A stretch of DNA of 30,498 bases from CAYTOF01 sp964439435 (GTDB taxonomy: Bacteria; Bacillota; Clostridia; Oscillospirales; QAMX01), in assembly GCA_964439435.1 (NCBI GenBank), contig CAYTOF010000022.1:1-30498 (forward strand). Reading direction: 5' to 3'. The notes beneath the pieces were generated by a model. It searched no databases. It worked only from the letters and a program-made list of their open reading frames with translations, and was not told the origin of the DNA. Each line of letters begins with the position of its first letter. The stretch's first letter is position 1. Shown here in pieces: positions 6,495 to 14,764 of this stretch. A program made the position numbers and the translations under genes.

Positions 6495-8861
6495 TTATTG
6501 TTTTTGTATCAGCCAGACTTCGGTGGCACCGCTTCCTCGGGGGCCCTCTTCTTTGCCGATGGTCAAGGAGAGGGCGCCCTCGGCACTGACAAGGCCTTTG
6601 GGGATATCATAGAGGTACACCCACTGATCATAGGGCAGTGTGCCTTTGAGCTCCAACCTCTCACCGTCGACGGTTATGATGGCAGGGATGTCAAGTTGGC
6701 CCTCCCAGTGAAAGCGCAGGGGGAAGACAATGCGCAGCTCATATGCCGCATGGGGCACCAGGCCGTCGATGTCCAGTACCACATCGGCTTTGTAATAGCC
6801 AAGGGCTGAGGATACGCGTTCGAGCAGGATGTTTTCGTGGAGGGTCCCCGCCTTTCCGAAAGCGTGGGGATTCCAGATGCCCACATGGTGCTCTATGCGC
6901 GGGATGGTGATGGCTTCGGGCTCATCCCACCAGCTCTTTTCCAGGCGCAGATACTTTTTTGCCCAGGGCTCTCCCAGGGAGATGTATTTGCCGCCCGGGC
7001 CTGCGTTGCGCCTGTTTGCAAGCCTTTGGAGGAGTTCAAAGCGCTCCTCGTCCGATTTTTGGTCGGGGAGCTTGTCAAGCCAAGACATCAACCAGTAGTA
7101 GTTGCACAGCGGTGTGTCTATCGTGTCCAGGAAACCGCCGCGTGTGTAGTTGGGTGAGAAATGTCTCGTGGTGCTGAGCTTCCAGTTGATCTTTTCGTAG
7201 CAGGTGTCTGCCAGCGCCCAGATTTCATCGTAGAGCTCGGGGTCCGGGGAGGTGTGCACGCACTTTAGGGTATCTCGCATACGCTCTGCTATGTCTGCAG
7301 GCGTGCCGCCTTTGGATATCTCGGTCATGGCAGCACTCATAGCTTGCGTGTCACGCAGGGCTCTTTTTTGTATGTGCAGATAAAAAGCACTCATGAAGCG
7401 GGCCATGAGAAATCTGTAACTGTCTGCGCCGAAATTTTGCATAGATTTCTCGGAAGCCAGCTTTATTTCGAGTTTCTTTAGGTTGTCATAAACCGCGGGT
7501 ACGACAGCATTTGAAGTTGCGGGGCCGTCAAAGACCTCCTCAAAGGCGAAGAGCACAGAGGCGAATTCGTCGGCATGGTCCGGTGAGATGAACATGGAGG
7601 CATAGTCTCGCAGGGTTTTTTGTGCGGAGATGCTCACATCCCAATCCTGATCGAGCCATATAAATTTCGCCACATCGTCGGCAATGCCCTCTGAATAAGC
7701 CACGGAACCGATATTTAGCGATGCGTTTAAGTTGTGCATGCGTTTGTGCCAGCGTGGGCGGGGGTTGTAGCACTCGCGACCTGCCGTGACAGCCCATATG
7801 GGGTCCATGTCGTGGACGGGATATTGGGAGCAGAGCATGTGGCAGATGTCGGGGTAATTGCGTATGGGCAGTTCGAGGGGTGTGCGCTCCCGACACTCGC
7901 TCATGGTGTGGCTGACCCAGGGGGCATGACATATGCCCGATAACCAGGCGGGCTTTTTGACGACTTCGTCATAAAAACGCAATTTGAAGGCCTCGTCACT
8001 GCGCATCACCTGGGCCGAAATCCACACGCCCGCATGGGGATGGTGCTTTTTTAAGATGGCGGCGACACGCGCGGAATAGGCAAACAGATCGCCGGGCTCC
8101 AGCTTGCCCGGGTCTCCCCCGGGTATCATGATGTGGTCCACATAGGGAACCGTGGAGAAGTCCAGCTCTCTTTGTTCGTCTTCCTCGCGCAAAAGTTCAT
8201 TTAGTTCCCTTGCTTGGGGGCAGTTCTCCTGCACATATCCAACGGAGGGGATGTCTATGCCCGTCTCATTGACAAAGAGATTTGGATACCAAATCCAGAC
8301 TTTCAACCCGAGCTCGTGGGCTATCTCTGAGGTATAACAGAGCATTTCCTGCGAGCTGTATTTCATCACCGGGCTTGAAAGCGCGTCATCTGTGCGGCCG
8401 GGCATGAACTCGACGCTGTTTGCACCGAAAAGCGCCAAGTCGATGAGATATTGTCTGTAGGTCTCCTTGTCCCAGGCGCTGTAGGCGTTGGTCTTGTTGC
8501 GGTAGCCAACCTGACAGCCGCGCATGGATTTGTGCGGGTAAGATTTTATATCCAGCTCTTGGATTTCGAGAAAGCCCTTGCCCCACCTGCACTCCCGCAG
8601 GAATTTGCCGGCGCCGTGTATCGCCCCGAGCCTGTCGTAGCCGACTATCTCGACAACACCGCCGCAGGACTTCAAGACATAGCCCTCGGGAGCCGGTGCC
8701 CTGCTTTGGCAGATGCTGATATCTATGGGGCCGCCGCCATCGACTGCGCAAAAGGGGAGACCCGTGCGGCGTACCAGCTCGTCCCTGAGAATGTTTGCGG
8801 CGAAAAGAGAGTCCGCACATCCGGGAGAGGCGCTGATTTCATATGATTTTATTGGGTTCAA
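6495..8861 (-). CDS. GH20/GH67-N-like glycosidase homologue (uncharacterised)
   Basis: A 788-aa cytoplasmic protein of probable carbohydrate function. Residues 1 to about 105 look like the alpha/beta domain of GH20/GH67-type enzymes (YDRLGAIHGAGKFLRECRWG at 75-94). This is followed by a barrel-like region starting at KSMRGCQVGYRNKTNAYSAW (111-130) with DLALFGANSVEFMPG and ELGLKVWIWYPN. The C-terminal 130 residues (from about WNPHAFGKAGTLHEN) look like a beta-sandwich. I cannot name the catalytic residues or substrate. The start is TTG at 8859-8861: AGGAGGTGA is 7-10 nt upstream, and the GTG inside that site meets a stop at once. The stop is TAA, shared terminator at 6348-6405. It differs from the DUF4838 protein nearby, though both carry the same kind of N-terminal domain. 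Confidence 0.7.
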   Translation of the reverse strand: MNPIKSYEISASPGCADSLFAANILRDELVRRTGLPFCAVDGGGPIDISICQSRAPAPEGYVLKSCGGVVEIVGYDRLGAIHGAGKFLRECRWGKGFLEIQELDIKSYPHKSMRGCQVGYRNKTNAYSAWDKETYRQYLIDLALFGANSVEFMPGRTDDALSSPVMKYSSQEMLCYTSEIAHELGLKVWIWYPNLFVNETGIDIPSVGYVQENCPQARELNELLREEDEQRELDFSTVPYVDHIMIPGGDPGKLEPGDLFAYSARVAAILKKHHPHAGVWISAQVMRSDEAFKLRFYDEVVKKPAWLSGICHAPWVSHTMSECRERTPLELPIRNYPDICHMLCSQYPVHDMDPIWAVTAGRECYNPRPRWHKRMHNLNASLNIGSVAYSEGIADDVAKFIWLDQDWDVSISAQKTLRDYASMFISPDHADEFASVLFAFEEVFDGPATSNAVVPAVYDNLKKLEIKLASEKSMQNFGADSYRFLMARFMSAFYLHIQKRALRDTQAMSAAMTEISKGGTPADIAERMRDTLKCVHTSPDPELYDEIWALADTCYEKINWKLSTTRHFSPNYTRGGFLDTIDTPLCNYYWLMSWLDKLPDQKSDEERFELLQRLANRRNAGPGGKYISLGEPWAKKYLRLEKSWWDEPEAITIPRIEHHVGIWNPHAFGKAGTLHENILLERVSSALGYYKADVVLDIDGLVPHAAYELRIVFPLRFHWEGQLDIPAIITVDGERLELKGTLPYDQWVYLYDIPKGLVSAEGALSLTIGKEEGPRGSGATEVWLIQKQ

Positions 8862-8890
8862 AACAAACTCACCTCCTGTAACATGACTAT

Positions 8891-8919
8891 ATAATACATC
8901 ATTTTTGAACTAAATTAAA
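8891..8919 (-). promoter_or_regulatory. Probable promoter of the GH20/GH67-N-like gene
   Basis: On the minus strand TTTAAT (plus 8914-8919), 17 nt, TATTAT (8891-8896), about 30 nt before the TTG start. The -35 is a weak match, unlike the strong promoters of the other carbohydrate genes. Confidence 0.45.
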
Positions 8920-8935
8920 GGCCGGAGGCTATAAT
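8905..8935 (+). promoter_or_regulatory. Possible promoter of the ABC exporter gene
   Basis: TTGAAC (8905-8910) and a perfect TATAAT (8930-8935) are separated by 19 nt, longer than optimal. The transcript would have a leader of roughly 120 nt before the start at 9064. It overlaps the divergent promoter. Confidence 0.35.
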
Positions 8936-9063
8936 AACATAACCATCTACGGGGAAACGAGGAAATGCCTTGTATTTTGAGAAATAAATTAGTTTACTAA
9001 TAAAACATTTGCATTTTTTCTGCTCTGCATTTAAAATAGATATATAAAACAAAAGGGAAAGGT

Positions 9064-10062
9064 GTGTATGAAGCCATGTGGCATATGAACGAAGAGCTTC
9101 GAAAAAAGATGAAGACACCGCCGCCGAAAAATTTGCGTGATGTGCCGCGCTATTTGCGTGAGCTTTTGAGTGGGTTTTTCTATCGGCTATTTTATATTTT
9201 TAGACTTGTCTGGGAGACAAAACCGTGGATTTTAGTTGTGATGCTCTTTATGGCACTGATAAGCGGTGTGCTGCCCATTGTCGGCGCCCTGATTGGGAAA
9301 GAACTTATAAATGCACTGGTGTCTGCGGTCACGGGAGAGCTTTCCGGATTTAACGTGATTGTGACACTGTTGATAGTCCAATTTGCCTATCTCTTTATGA
9401 TCAGGATAATCGGGGGGATTGACAATATCATAACACGGGTGGCCGGAGAGCTCGTGACAAATCACATAAGAGTAAAAATCATGATGAAAGCGGAGGAGAT
9501 TGATCTGGCAGATTTTGACCGCCCTGAGTTCTATGAGCGGCTTGAAAATGCCAACAGAGAAGCCGGGCGACGACCGGTGCAGATCCTAAACTCAACCTTT
9601 TCATTTATCAGCACCCTCATCTCCATAATCAGCTTTATTGTAATACTTGCGGCAATCAGCACCTGGGCCTCTGTGATTGTCATAGTGCTTGCCATCCCAT
9701 CAGCTATCGTTAACTTCATATACAGACGCAAAAATGTCATGTATATGAGATGGCGATCCAAAGACAGACGGCAGATGGATTATTATTCGGGGTTGATGGT
9801 AAATAAAGACATTGTCAAAGAAGTGCGCATGCTCGGACTCGGAAAAACATTGCTGGACAAATTTCTTGAAGTGTTTAAAAGATACTTTGCAGGTCTGCGC
9901 AGGCTAATACTCGGTGAAGGAGCATGGACCCTGGGGCTTACTCTGGTGACCACAGGAGTCAACTGTGTGTTGTTTCTCTGGATTGCTTACAGAATATATC
10001 TCGGTGAACTCAATGTAGGTGACTACACACTGTACACGGGCGCGCTGAACACCATAGCCTAG
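9064..10062 (+). CDS. ABC exporter, membrane-domain fragment (5' part, ends at amber codon)
   Basis: This is the membrane half of an MsbA-like exporter whose ATPase half follows in the same frame. Hydrophobic segments include WILVVMLFMALISGVLPIVGALIG and FISTLISIISFIVILAAIS, then an intracellular coupling region (YYSGLMVNKDIVKEVRMLGLG) and LTLVTTGVNCVLFLWIAYRIY. Reading stops at TAG 10060-10062, after NTIA, before the last membrane helix that would lead into the ATPase domain. GGT GTG GCT continues the same frame. It is therefore one gene broken by a nonsense codon, or a consensus error, rather than two genes. The start GTG 9064 follows AAGGG by 6 nt; ATG 9076 and ATG 9085 are in-frame alternatives. 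The truncated product would not be a working transporter by itself. Confidence 0.75.
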   Translation: MYEAMWHMNEELRKKMKTPPPKNLRDVPRYLRELLSGFFYRLFYIFRLVWETKPWILVVMLFMALISGVLPIVGALIGKELINALVSAVTGELSGFNVIVTLLIVQFAYLFMIRIIGGIDNIITRVAGELVTNHIRVKIMMKAEEIDLADFDRPEFYERLENANREAGRRPVQILNSTFSFISTLISIISFIVILAAISTWASVIVIVLAIPSAIVNFIYRRKNVMYMRWRSKDRRQMDYYSGLMVNKDIVKEVRMLGLGKTLLDKFLEVFKRYFAGLRRLILGEGAWTLGLTLVTTGVNCVLFLWIAYRIYLGELNVGDYTLYTGALNTIA

Positions 10063-10065
10063 GGT

Positions 10066-11001
10066 GTGGCTTCGCTCATCTCCACCACGGCGACCATATA
10101 CGAGGGCACACTGTTTATTGACAATATGATCATATACATGAAACAGCCAAGGACGATTGTCGCCATGTCCGATAAACCTCGAAAGATCAAACGCGACATC
10201 GGCCATCAGATAACCTTTGACAATGTGAGCTTTTCCTATCCCGGCACAGAGCGCCTGGTGCTCAAAAATATCAGCTTTACGCTGGAACCGGGAGAATCAA
10301 GTGTACTTGTCGGCTTGAACGGTGCGGGAAAGACGACGCTTTTGAAGCTGCTCACCAGATTATATGACCCTGTGGAGGGGCGTATACTGTTGGACGGCGT
10401 AGATATAAGGGAATATGATGTGGAGCAGTACTATGAGCTCTTTGGCATCATATTTCAGGACTTTGGAAAATATGCTGTGTCCGTGCGGGAAAACATCGCC
10501 TTTGGTGACACCTTGCGGGAAATCGAGGAAGCTGCCATCAAGCACGCGGCGCTGCAGAGCAATTCAGATGAATTCATCGAGAATTTGCCCGATCAATACG
10601 ACACGCCGCTCATGCGTTATTTTGAGCCAAATGGCATAGAGCTCTCCATTGGACAATGGCAAAAGCTTGCCATTGCAAGAGCCTTTTATTCAAGGTCAGA
10701 TATCCTGATTTTGGACGAGCCCACAGCTTCACTGGATGCCATCGCCGAGGAGGAGATTTTCAACCAATTTGACATGCTGCGCCAGGGAAAGACGACAATC
10801 TTTGTCTCCCATAGGCTTTCAAGTGCCACCAGGGCATCCAAAATCGTCGTGCTGAAAGACGGAGCGCTCGTGCAGGAGGGTACTCATGCGGAACTCATGC
10901 AATCGGGTGGAGAATATGCCAGGTTGTTCACAGCTCAGGCCAGCAGATATATAACCTCCGACGGTGAGATTGCCGGTGTTGAGACACATAAAGAAATATA
11001 A
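10066..11001 (+). CDS. ABC exporter, ATPase-domain fragment (3' part of the interrupted gene)
   Basis: This continues the frame of the preceding fragment after one TAG codon. It begins with the end of the membrane domain (VASLISTTATIYEGTLFIDNM) and then a complete ATPase: Walker A GLNGAGKTT, Q-loop IFQDFG, signature LSIGQWQK (Ile in place of the usual Gly of LSGGQ), Walker B ILILDEPTASLD and switch His in VSHR. An H-loop-terminated, half-transporter layout is typical of exporters that dimerise. GTG at 10066 could only serve as a start by reinitiation, since I see no Shine-Dalgarno site before it. The substrate is unknown. It ends in TAA followed by a terminator. Confidence 0.75.
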   Translation: MASLISTTATIYEGTLFIDNMIIYMKQPRTIVAMSDKPRKIKRDIGHQITFDNVSFSYPGTERLVLKNISFTLEPGESSVLVGLNGAGKTTLLKLLTRLYDPVEGRILLDGVDIREYDVEQYYELFGIIFQDFGKYAVSVRENIAFGDTLREIEEAAIKHAALQSNSDEFIENLPDQYDTPLMRYFEPNGIELSIGQWQKLAIARAFYSRSDILILDEPTASLDAIAEEEIFNQFDMLRQGKTTIFVSHRLSSATRASKIVVLKDGALVQEGTHAELMQSGGEYARLFTAQASRYITSDGEIAGVETHKEI

Positions 11002-11020
11002 ATCAAATAAACGCAAGATA

Positions 11021-11051
11021 AAAACCCTGCCTTTCCATGAGGCAGGGTTTT
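11021..11051. terminator. Bidirectional terminator between convergent ABC genes
   Basis: AAAACCCTGCC (11021-11031) and GGCAGGGTTTT (11041-11051) form an 11-bp stem with a 9-nt loop. T runs follow in both directions, better on the minus strand (GTTTTTATC). It serves the exporter ending at 11001 and the permease ending at 11078. Confidence 0.88.
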
Positions 11052-11077
11052 GGTCTGTAAGGTGTTTTGGCGAAAGC

Positions 11078-13234
11078 CTATCTGTATCCGTGTTCGGGGT
11101 CTCCATCTACTGCTGCGAGCATTTCCATTATACTCTGTGCTTGGGTTGGGTCAATGTTGACATATACATAGGCAGCTTCACTGTCTAAGTCAGAGTAATA
11201 ATAGTAGTAACCGTATTTTCTGAGTCTGATAAATGCCAGAATGCCCTCTGTGTCGGAGTTTTGGATTTTGTTGTCTTTTATAATCTCGTAAAATGGGCTG
11301 AATTGTTCGGGGTTGTAGATTTCAGGTCCGGCAGGGATACCGTAATTCTCCTGTTCTGAGCCTGCTTCCTGCCCCGGGAAGTTGAAAAAGCGGACAAAGA
11401 TGTCAACATGAAAATCATCTTCATACATCTGTTCATAGCTCTTGTACTCTGCAAGCTTTGTCGCCAATTCGACAAACTTTTCGCTGTATGTGTTGTTGAG
11501 CTGATTCATGACAGAAGTCGCGGTCTTTGGGGTCAGCCTTCCCACAGGATAGGTGCCTTTGAATATATTGAGACCATAATAGCCGACCACATCAAAGGAG
11601 AAAAAGGCATTGTATCTGTCCTCCAGAGCAAGGACCATCTCCTCGTCGGAGAGAAGCTCCAGTTCCTTGACATAATCCGACCAGGCGGTGAGGGTGTCGA
11701 ATTTGCCCAGGTTGTACACCTGTATGTTTTTCACTTCGCTGTCTGATGGGATGCTCTCGCGCAACACCTTTTGGTATTTTGGATTGGAGGTTATGACAGA
11801 CTCCACTTGCTCGTATTCATCCGCCGTGAACTTGATTGTTCTGACTATGGAAGCGACGCCCTTTGAGATGCGAAGGGTTTTGTATCTGTATTCGATGTAG
11901 TCCTCTTTGGACATGTAGTCCGTGGGTCGGTCGGCGCGTTGCGCTTCGACTTCTTCAACCGTGCGGGCAAGCGCCTTGGCAACTATGTCATAAAGCTCTT
12001 TGTCTTCGTGTTTTATACTTTCGGCTCGCAGCATGGCATATCCCGGCAGATTGTCTTGCCAGGCGTTGTAGCTTTTAACCAGGTAGATGCCTTTTATGTT
12101 CTCGGAGGATGGGGTGTCGCGCAACATGCCCTTCGCGGCGGAATATGTGCCAAAATAGGTCACCGTCGGCACCACGAGAACAAGTGCCAAAAACAGCGGT
12201 GCGGCACGCAGGAGGTTTTTAAAGCTCTTTGTGGTTATAAGCTCGTATGTAAAATACACTATAACAGAAAGCGAAAGTATGATGATCAGCAATGTCGGCT
12301 CGAACATGTTGGCAAAGGATGGGTTTCTGTTGGAGAGCGCATCGGTGGGGAGGATGATGAGGAGCGGGATAATCATGGCGCTGCGATAGATGTGTTGCAT
12401 CAGCTTGGAGGGAGCGCCGATACCTGCAGTTTCAGAGCGGCGTTTTGTATATAGATATGCGGCAACGGAGAGATAAAACAGGGTAAGGGTTGCCGAATAC
12501 AAAAAGCTTGGCAGATATCCGATGGGGGATTCCGATGAGCCTGACAAAGTGGCTATTTGTACAAAGAGCGTCAATGGAATGGTTGTGATATTGAATGCGG
12601 GATTAAAGAGTATGCCTGTCTGGTCAAAGGGGATCACATTGCCGCTGATTTGAACTATGGAAAATGAAAGCAAGGTCGTGACAAACCGAGGCAAAAACAG
12701 TATGAGACTGGTGAGCACAAGGTTTGTGAGCCTTGTACCTGTTATACAGACGGCGATGGAGGCGGCTGCCATGACAAGGAGGGTGCCGATTGTAAAATAG
12801 CCAAAGGAGTAGATGATGAAGAGCGGTGTCAATTTGATGCCCGCCAATAAATAGGCAAAATAAGTTACAAGCACGTTTGAAGCCACTGTTGCAACAATCC
12901 AAGTGGCACAGGCGGCGGTGAGAGAGGCCCAGGTGGCAAAGGCGGTATTTGGCAAGCTGTGCCAAAAATCACTGGGAGCTCTCTTGTTCAAAAAGCTGAA
13001 AGCCGAAAAAACAAGCCCGGCACCGCCAACAAACATATATCCCCACATAACGGGCACAAAGGCGTCCACAGATATGAGGTCAGCTCCTTGGCCATGGGAA
13101 AGCACACTCACGAGCACGGGAATCAGTGAGATGATCAGCACTATGATTGCGAGGATAAACCCTGTGAGTTTCAGCTGCCGCAGGGCATCTATATAAAGCT
13201 TTGTATTGAAGTGTTTTCTTTTGGATAAAGTCAT
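11078..13234 (-). CDS. ABC transporter permease with large extracellular domain (YtrC/D-like)
   Basis: A multispanning membrane protein of 718 aa, the last gene of a GntR-ATPase-permease operon. Hydrophobic helices fill the first half (for example FILAIIVLIISLIPVLVSVL near residues 27-46, then LVFSAFSFL, WIVATVASNVLVTYFAYLL, LLVMAAASIAVCI), up to about AAPLFLALVLVVPTVTYFGTY. The remaining 350 or so residues are soluble, tyrosine-rich near the end (YGYYYYYSDL) and presumably outside the cell; they resemble the C-terminal domain of similar Firmicute permeases (DUF6449 in my recollection, not verified). ATG 13234 was chosen over GTG 13243 because AGAAGGTG ends about 6 nt before it and overlaps the GTG. 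A 42-nt gap separates it from the ATPase gene upstream. The cargo is unknown; related operons respond to cell-envelope stress. Confidence 0.78.
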   Translation of the reverse strand: MTLSKRKHFNTKLYIDALRQLKLTGFILAIIVLIISLIPVLVSVLSHGQGADLISVDAFVPVMWGYMFVGGAGLVFSAFSFLNKRAPSDFWHSLPNTAFATWASLTAACATWIVATVASNVLVTYFAYLLAGIKLTPLFIIYSFGYFTIGTLLVMAAASIAVCITGTRLTNLVLTSLILFLPRFVTTLLSFSIVQISGNVIPFDQTGILFNPAFNITTIPLTLFVQIATLSGSSESPIGYLPSFLYSATLTLFYLSVAAYLYTKRRSETAGIGAPSKLMQHIYRSAMIIPLLIILPTDALSNRNPSFANMFEPTLLIIILSLSVIVYFTYELITTKSFKNLLRAAPLFLALVLVVPTVTYFGTYSAAKGMLRDTPSSENIKGIYLVKSYNAWQDNLPGYAMLRAESIKHEDKELYDIVAKALARTVEEVEAQRADRPTDYMSKEDYIEYRYKTLRISKGVASIVRTIKFTADEYEQVESVITSNPKYQKVLRESIPSDSEVKNIQVYNLGKFDTLTAWSDYVKELELLSDEEMVLALEDRYNAFFSFDVVGYYGLNIFKGTYPVGRLTPKTATSVMNQLNNTYSEKFVELATKLAEYKSYEQMYEDDFHVDIFVRFFNFPGQEAGSEQENYGIPAGPEIYNPEQFSPFYEIIKDNKIQNSDTEGILAFIRLRKYGYYYYYSDLDSEAAYVYVNIDPTQAQSIMEMLAAVDGDPEHGYR

Positions 13235-13276
13235 ATTCTCCACCTTCTCTAAATTTTCATTGGTCTTTTAAAAAGC

Positions 13277-14176
13277 CTACATCAACACATCGCCAAATGC
13301 ATATCCCAGAGCTTCCATTTCATAGACAAAGACCTCTTCCAGGGAGAGCGGCAGGATATCAAGCAAAGTAGGGTTCATGGCTTCGAGCTTTGCCCTCACC
13401 TCGGCGCGGTCGCCGCGCACGATGGCAGAGGAGACAGAGCCTTTTTTGGAGAACTCAAGGAGCTCAATATCCGAAAACACGCCTTTGTCATATTCATGGG
13501 AAAAGGCAACTTGCACTTTGAAGAGCGAGGTCTTCAGGTTTTGGATATCGCTCTCAAAGATAATGCCGCCGCGGTGCAAAAGCGCCAGTTGGTCGCAGGT
13601 GTCTTCAAGCTCTCGCAGGGAATGGCTGGAGATAACGGCGGTGGAACCTCTTTCCTCCACATCATTGTAAAGGACCTTTTTCACCAGATTGCGCATGACA
13701 GGGTCAAGCCCGTCGAAAGTCTCGTCAAAGAGAATGTAGTCAGGCATGGTGGACAGGGACAAGATGATGGTGGCCTGGCGCCTCATGCCCTTTGAAAAGG
13801 TGTTTATATTGGCTCTCCTATTTAGGCCAAAGGTGGCGCAGAGGTTTTCGTATCTGGAACGCGAAAACTTTTCGTAGTTTGCGGCATATAGATCTGCCAT
13901 GCGGTCCATGTGAGCGCCCGGTAAAAAGAAGAGCTCGTCGGGAACAAAGGCAATTCTCTTTTTGACGGCGGGGTTGTCATATACAGGAACACCGTCCACC
14001 ACGACGCGCCCTTCTTCGGCGCGGTATATGCCCGTCACCAAGCGCATAAAGGTGGATTTGCCGGCACCGTTGGAACCCACAAGGCCGTAAATCGTACCGT
14101 CCGGTATTTTGCAATTCAGGTTGTCAAGCGCTTTGAAACTGCCAAACTTTTTTGTTAGATTTTCTGCTTGAATCAT
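13277..14176 (-). CDS. ABC transporter ATP-binding protein (YtrB-like)
   Basis: Cytoplasmic ATPase subunit that should power the adjacent permease. Walker A is GSNGAGKS (residues 34-41), the signature motif is FSKGMRRQ, Walker B is ILFDETFDGLD and the switch His lies in SSHSLRELE. The Q-loop region reads FVPDELFF, without the usual Gln, as in some ATPases of this permease class. About 75 residues follow the core as a regulatory C-terminus. Its ATG overlaps the TGA of the GntR gene by four bases (14173-14176), so translation is probably coupled. Length of 299 aa is normal for the family. Confidence 0.9.
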   Translation of the reverse strand: MIQAENLTKKFGSFKALDNLNCKIPDGTIYGLVGSNGAGKSTFMRLVTGIYRAEEGRVVVDGVPVYDNPAVKKRIAFVPDELFFLPGAHMDRMADLYAANYEKFSRSRYENLCATFGLNRRANINTFSKGMRRQATIILSLSTMPDYILFDETFDGLDPVMRNLVKKVLYNDVEERGSTAVISSHSLRELEDTCDQLALLHRGGIIFESDIQNLKTSLFKVQVAFSHEYDKGVFSDIELLEFSKKGSVSSAIVRGDRAEVRAKLEAMNPTLLDILPLSLEEVFVYEMEALGYAFGDVLM

Positions 14177-14565
14177 TTTGTATCCCCTTTCTTTTCAGGC
14201 GCGGTATGGTATGCCGCTTCGATATAGGAAATGATTTTGTTAAGCCCGATTCCGCACAGCGCAAGCCTCTCCACTGCGGAGGAAAGTTCAGAGAGCATGT
14301 CGCCGGCACAGCTTTTGAGGTTGTTCAGAGCGTCTTCTGATATAAATCTGCCCTTTCCGGGCACAGCAGTTGAAATACCTCGTCGATCAAGCTCGGCATA
14401 GGCCTTTTGAAGCGTATTTGGGTTGATTGAGAGTTCCTGTGAGAGCGAGCGGACGGACGGGAGCTGGCTGCCCGGGGACAGTGCACCTACGAGCACGAGG
14501 CGTTCAAAGCCATTTATAACTTGCTCGTAGATAGGAACGGAGGAATATCTGTCGATTTTCAGCAA
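14173..14565 (-). CDS. GntR-family transcriptional regulator, YtrA type
   Basis: A 130-aa DNA-binding regulator with the short C-terminal tail of the YtrA subfamily instead of a large ligand domain. The winged helix-turn-helix covers about residues 10-77: YSSVPIYEQVINGFERLVLVG, then SQLPSVRSLSQELSINPNTLQKAYAELDRRGI. It heads the operon with the ATPase and permease and probably represses it. An inverted repeat matching the YtrA-type operator lies 43-71 nt upstream. The start is TTG 14565, 7 nt after AGGGGG; the nearby ATG at 14570 is out of frame and meets a stop after two codons. Confidence 0.9.
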   Translation of the reverse strand: MLKIDRYSSVPIYEQVINGFERLVLVGALSPGSQLPSVRSLSQELSINPNTLQKAYAELDRRGISTAVPGKGRFISEDALNNLKSCAGDMLSELSSAVERLALCGIGLNKIISYIEAAYHTAPEKKGDTK

Positions 14566-14607
14566 TACATAACCCCCTTTTCATTGGTAATGTAGATTCG
14601 ACCGGGC

Positions 14608-14636
14608 TGTGTGTAATAGCATCTATAGTACACACA
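14608..14636 (-). promoter_or_regulatory. YtrA-like operator upstream of the GntR gene
   Basis: TGTGTGTA (14608-14615) and TACACACA (14629-14636) form perfect 8-bp arms around a 13-bp spacer. The Bacillus subtilis YtrA site is described as AGTGTA-13 bp-TACACT, so the core GTGTA-N13-TACAC is the same. On the minus strand the spacer contains TATAGA, a possible -10 element (TTTTGT 16 nt before it), so a bound repressor would block the promoter. Autoregulation is inference. Confidence 0.75.
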
Positions 14637-14642
14637 TGATAG

Positions 14643-14675
14643 CACAAAACCCCAAGCAGTGCAAGGGGTTTTGTG
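14643..14675 (-). terminator. Terminator after purL
   Basis: CACAAAACCCC (14643-14653) and GGGGTTTTGTG (14665-14675) form an 11-bp stem with an 11-nt loop, about 90 nt beyond the purL stop codon. The T run is within the stem, so termination may be moderate. The stem ends just beside the GntR operator. Confidence 0.7.
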
Positions 14676-14764
14676 AAAAATTTTATTTAAAAAAACAGTT
14701 GCAGGCTATCAAGTGCTGAGTGCAGGCGATGGCTGAGCTTACAGACAGTCCGAGGGTGGCTTAT

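Noticed and set aside
10060..10062. Reassigned TAG codon (alternative code or pyrrolysine)
   Set aside because: Several complete genes in the window stop naturally with TAG, and no suppressor tRNA is visible here, so a nonsense mutation or sequence error is simpler.
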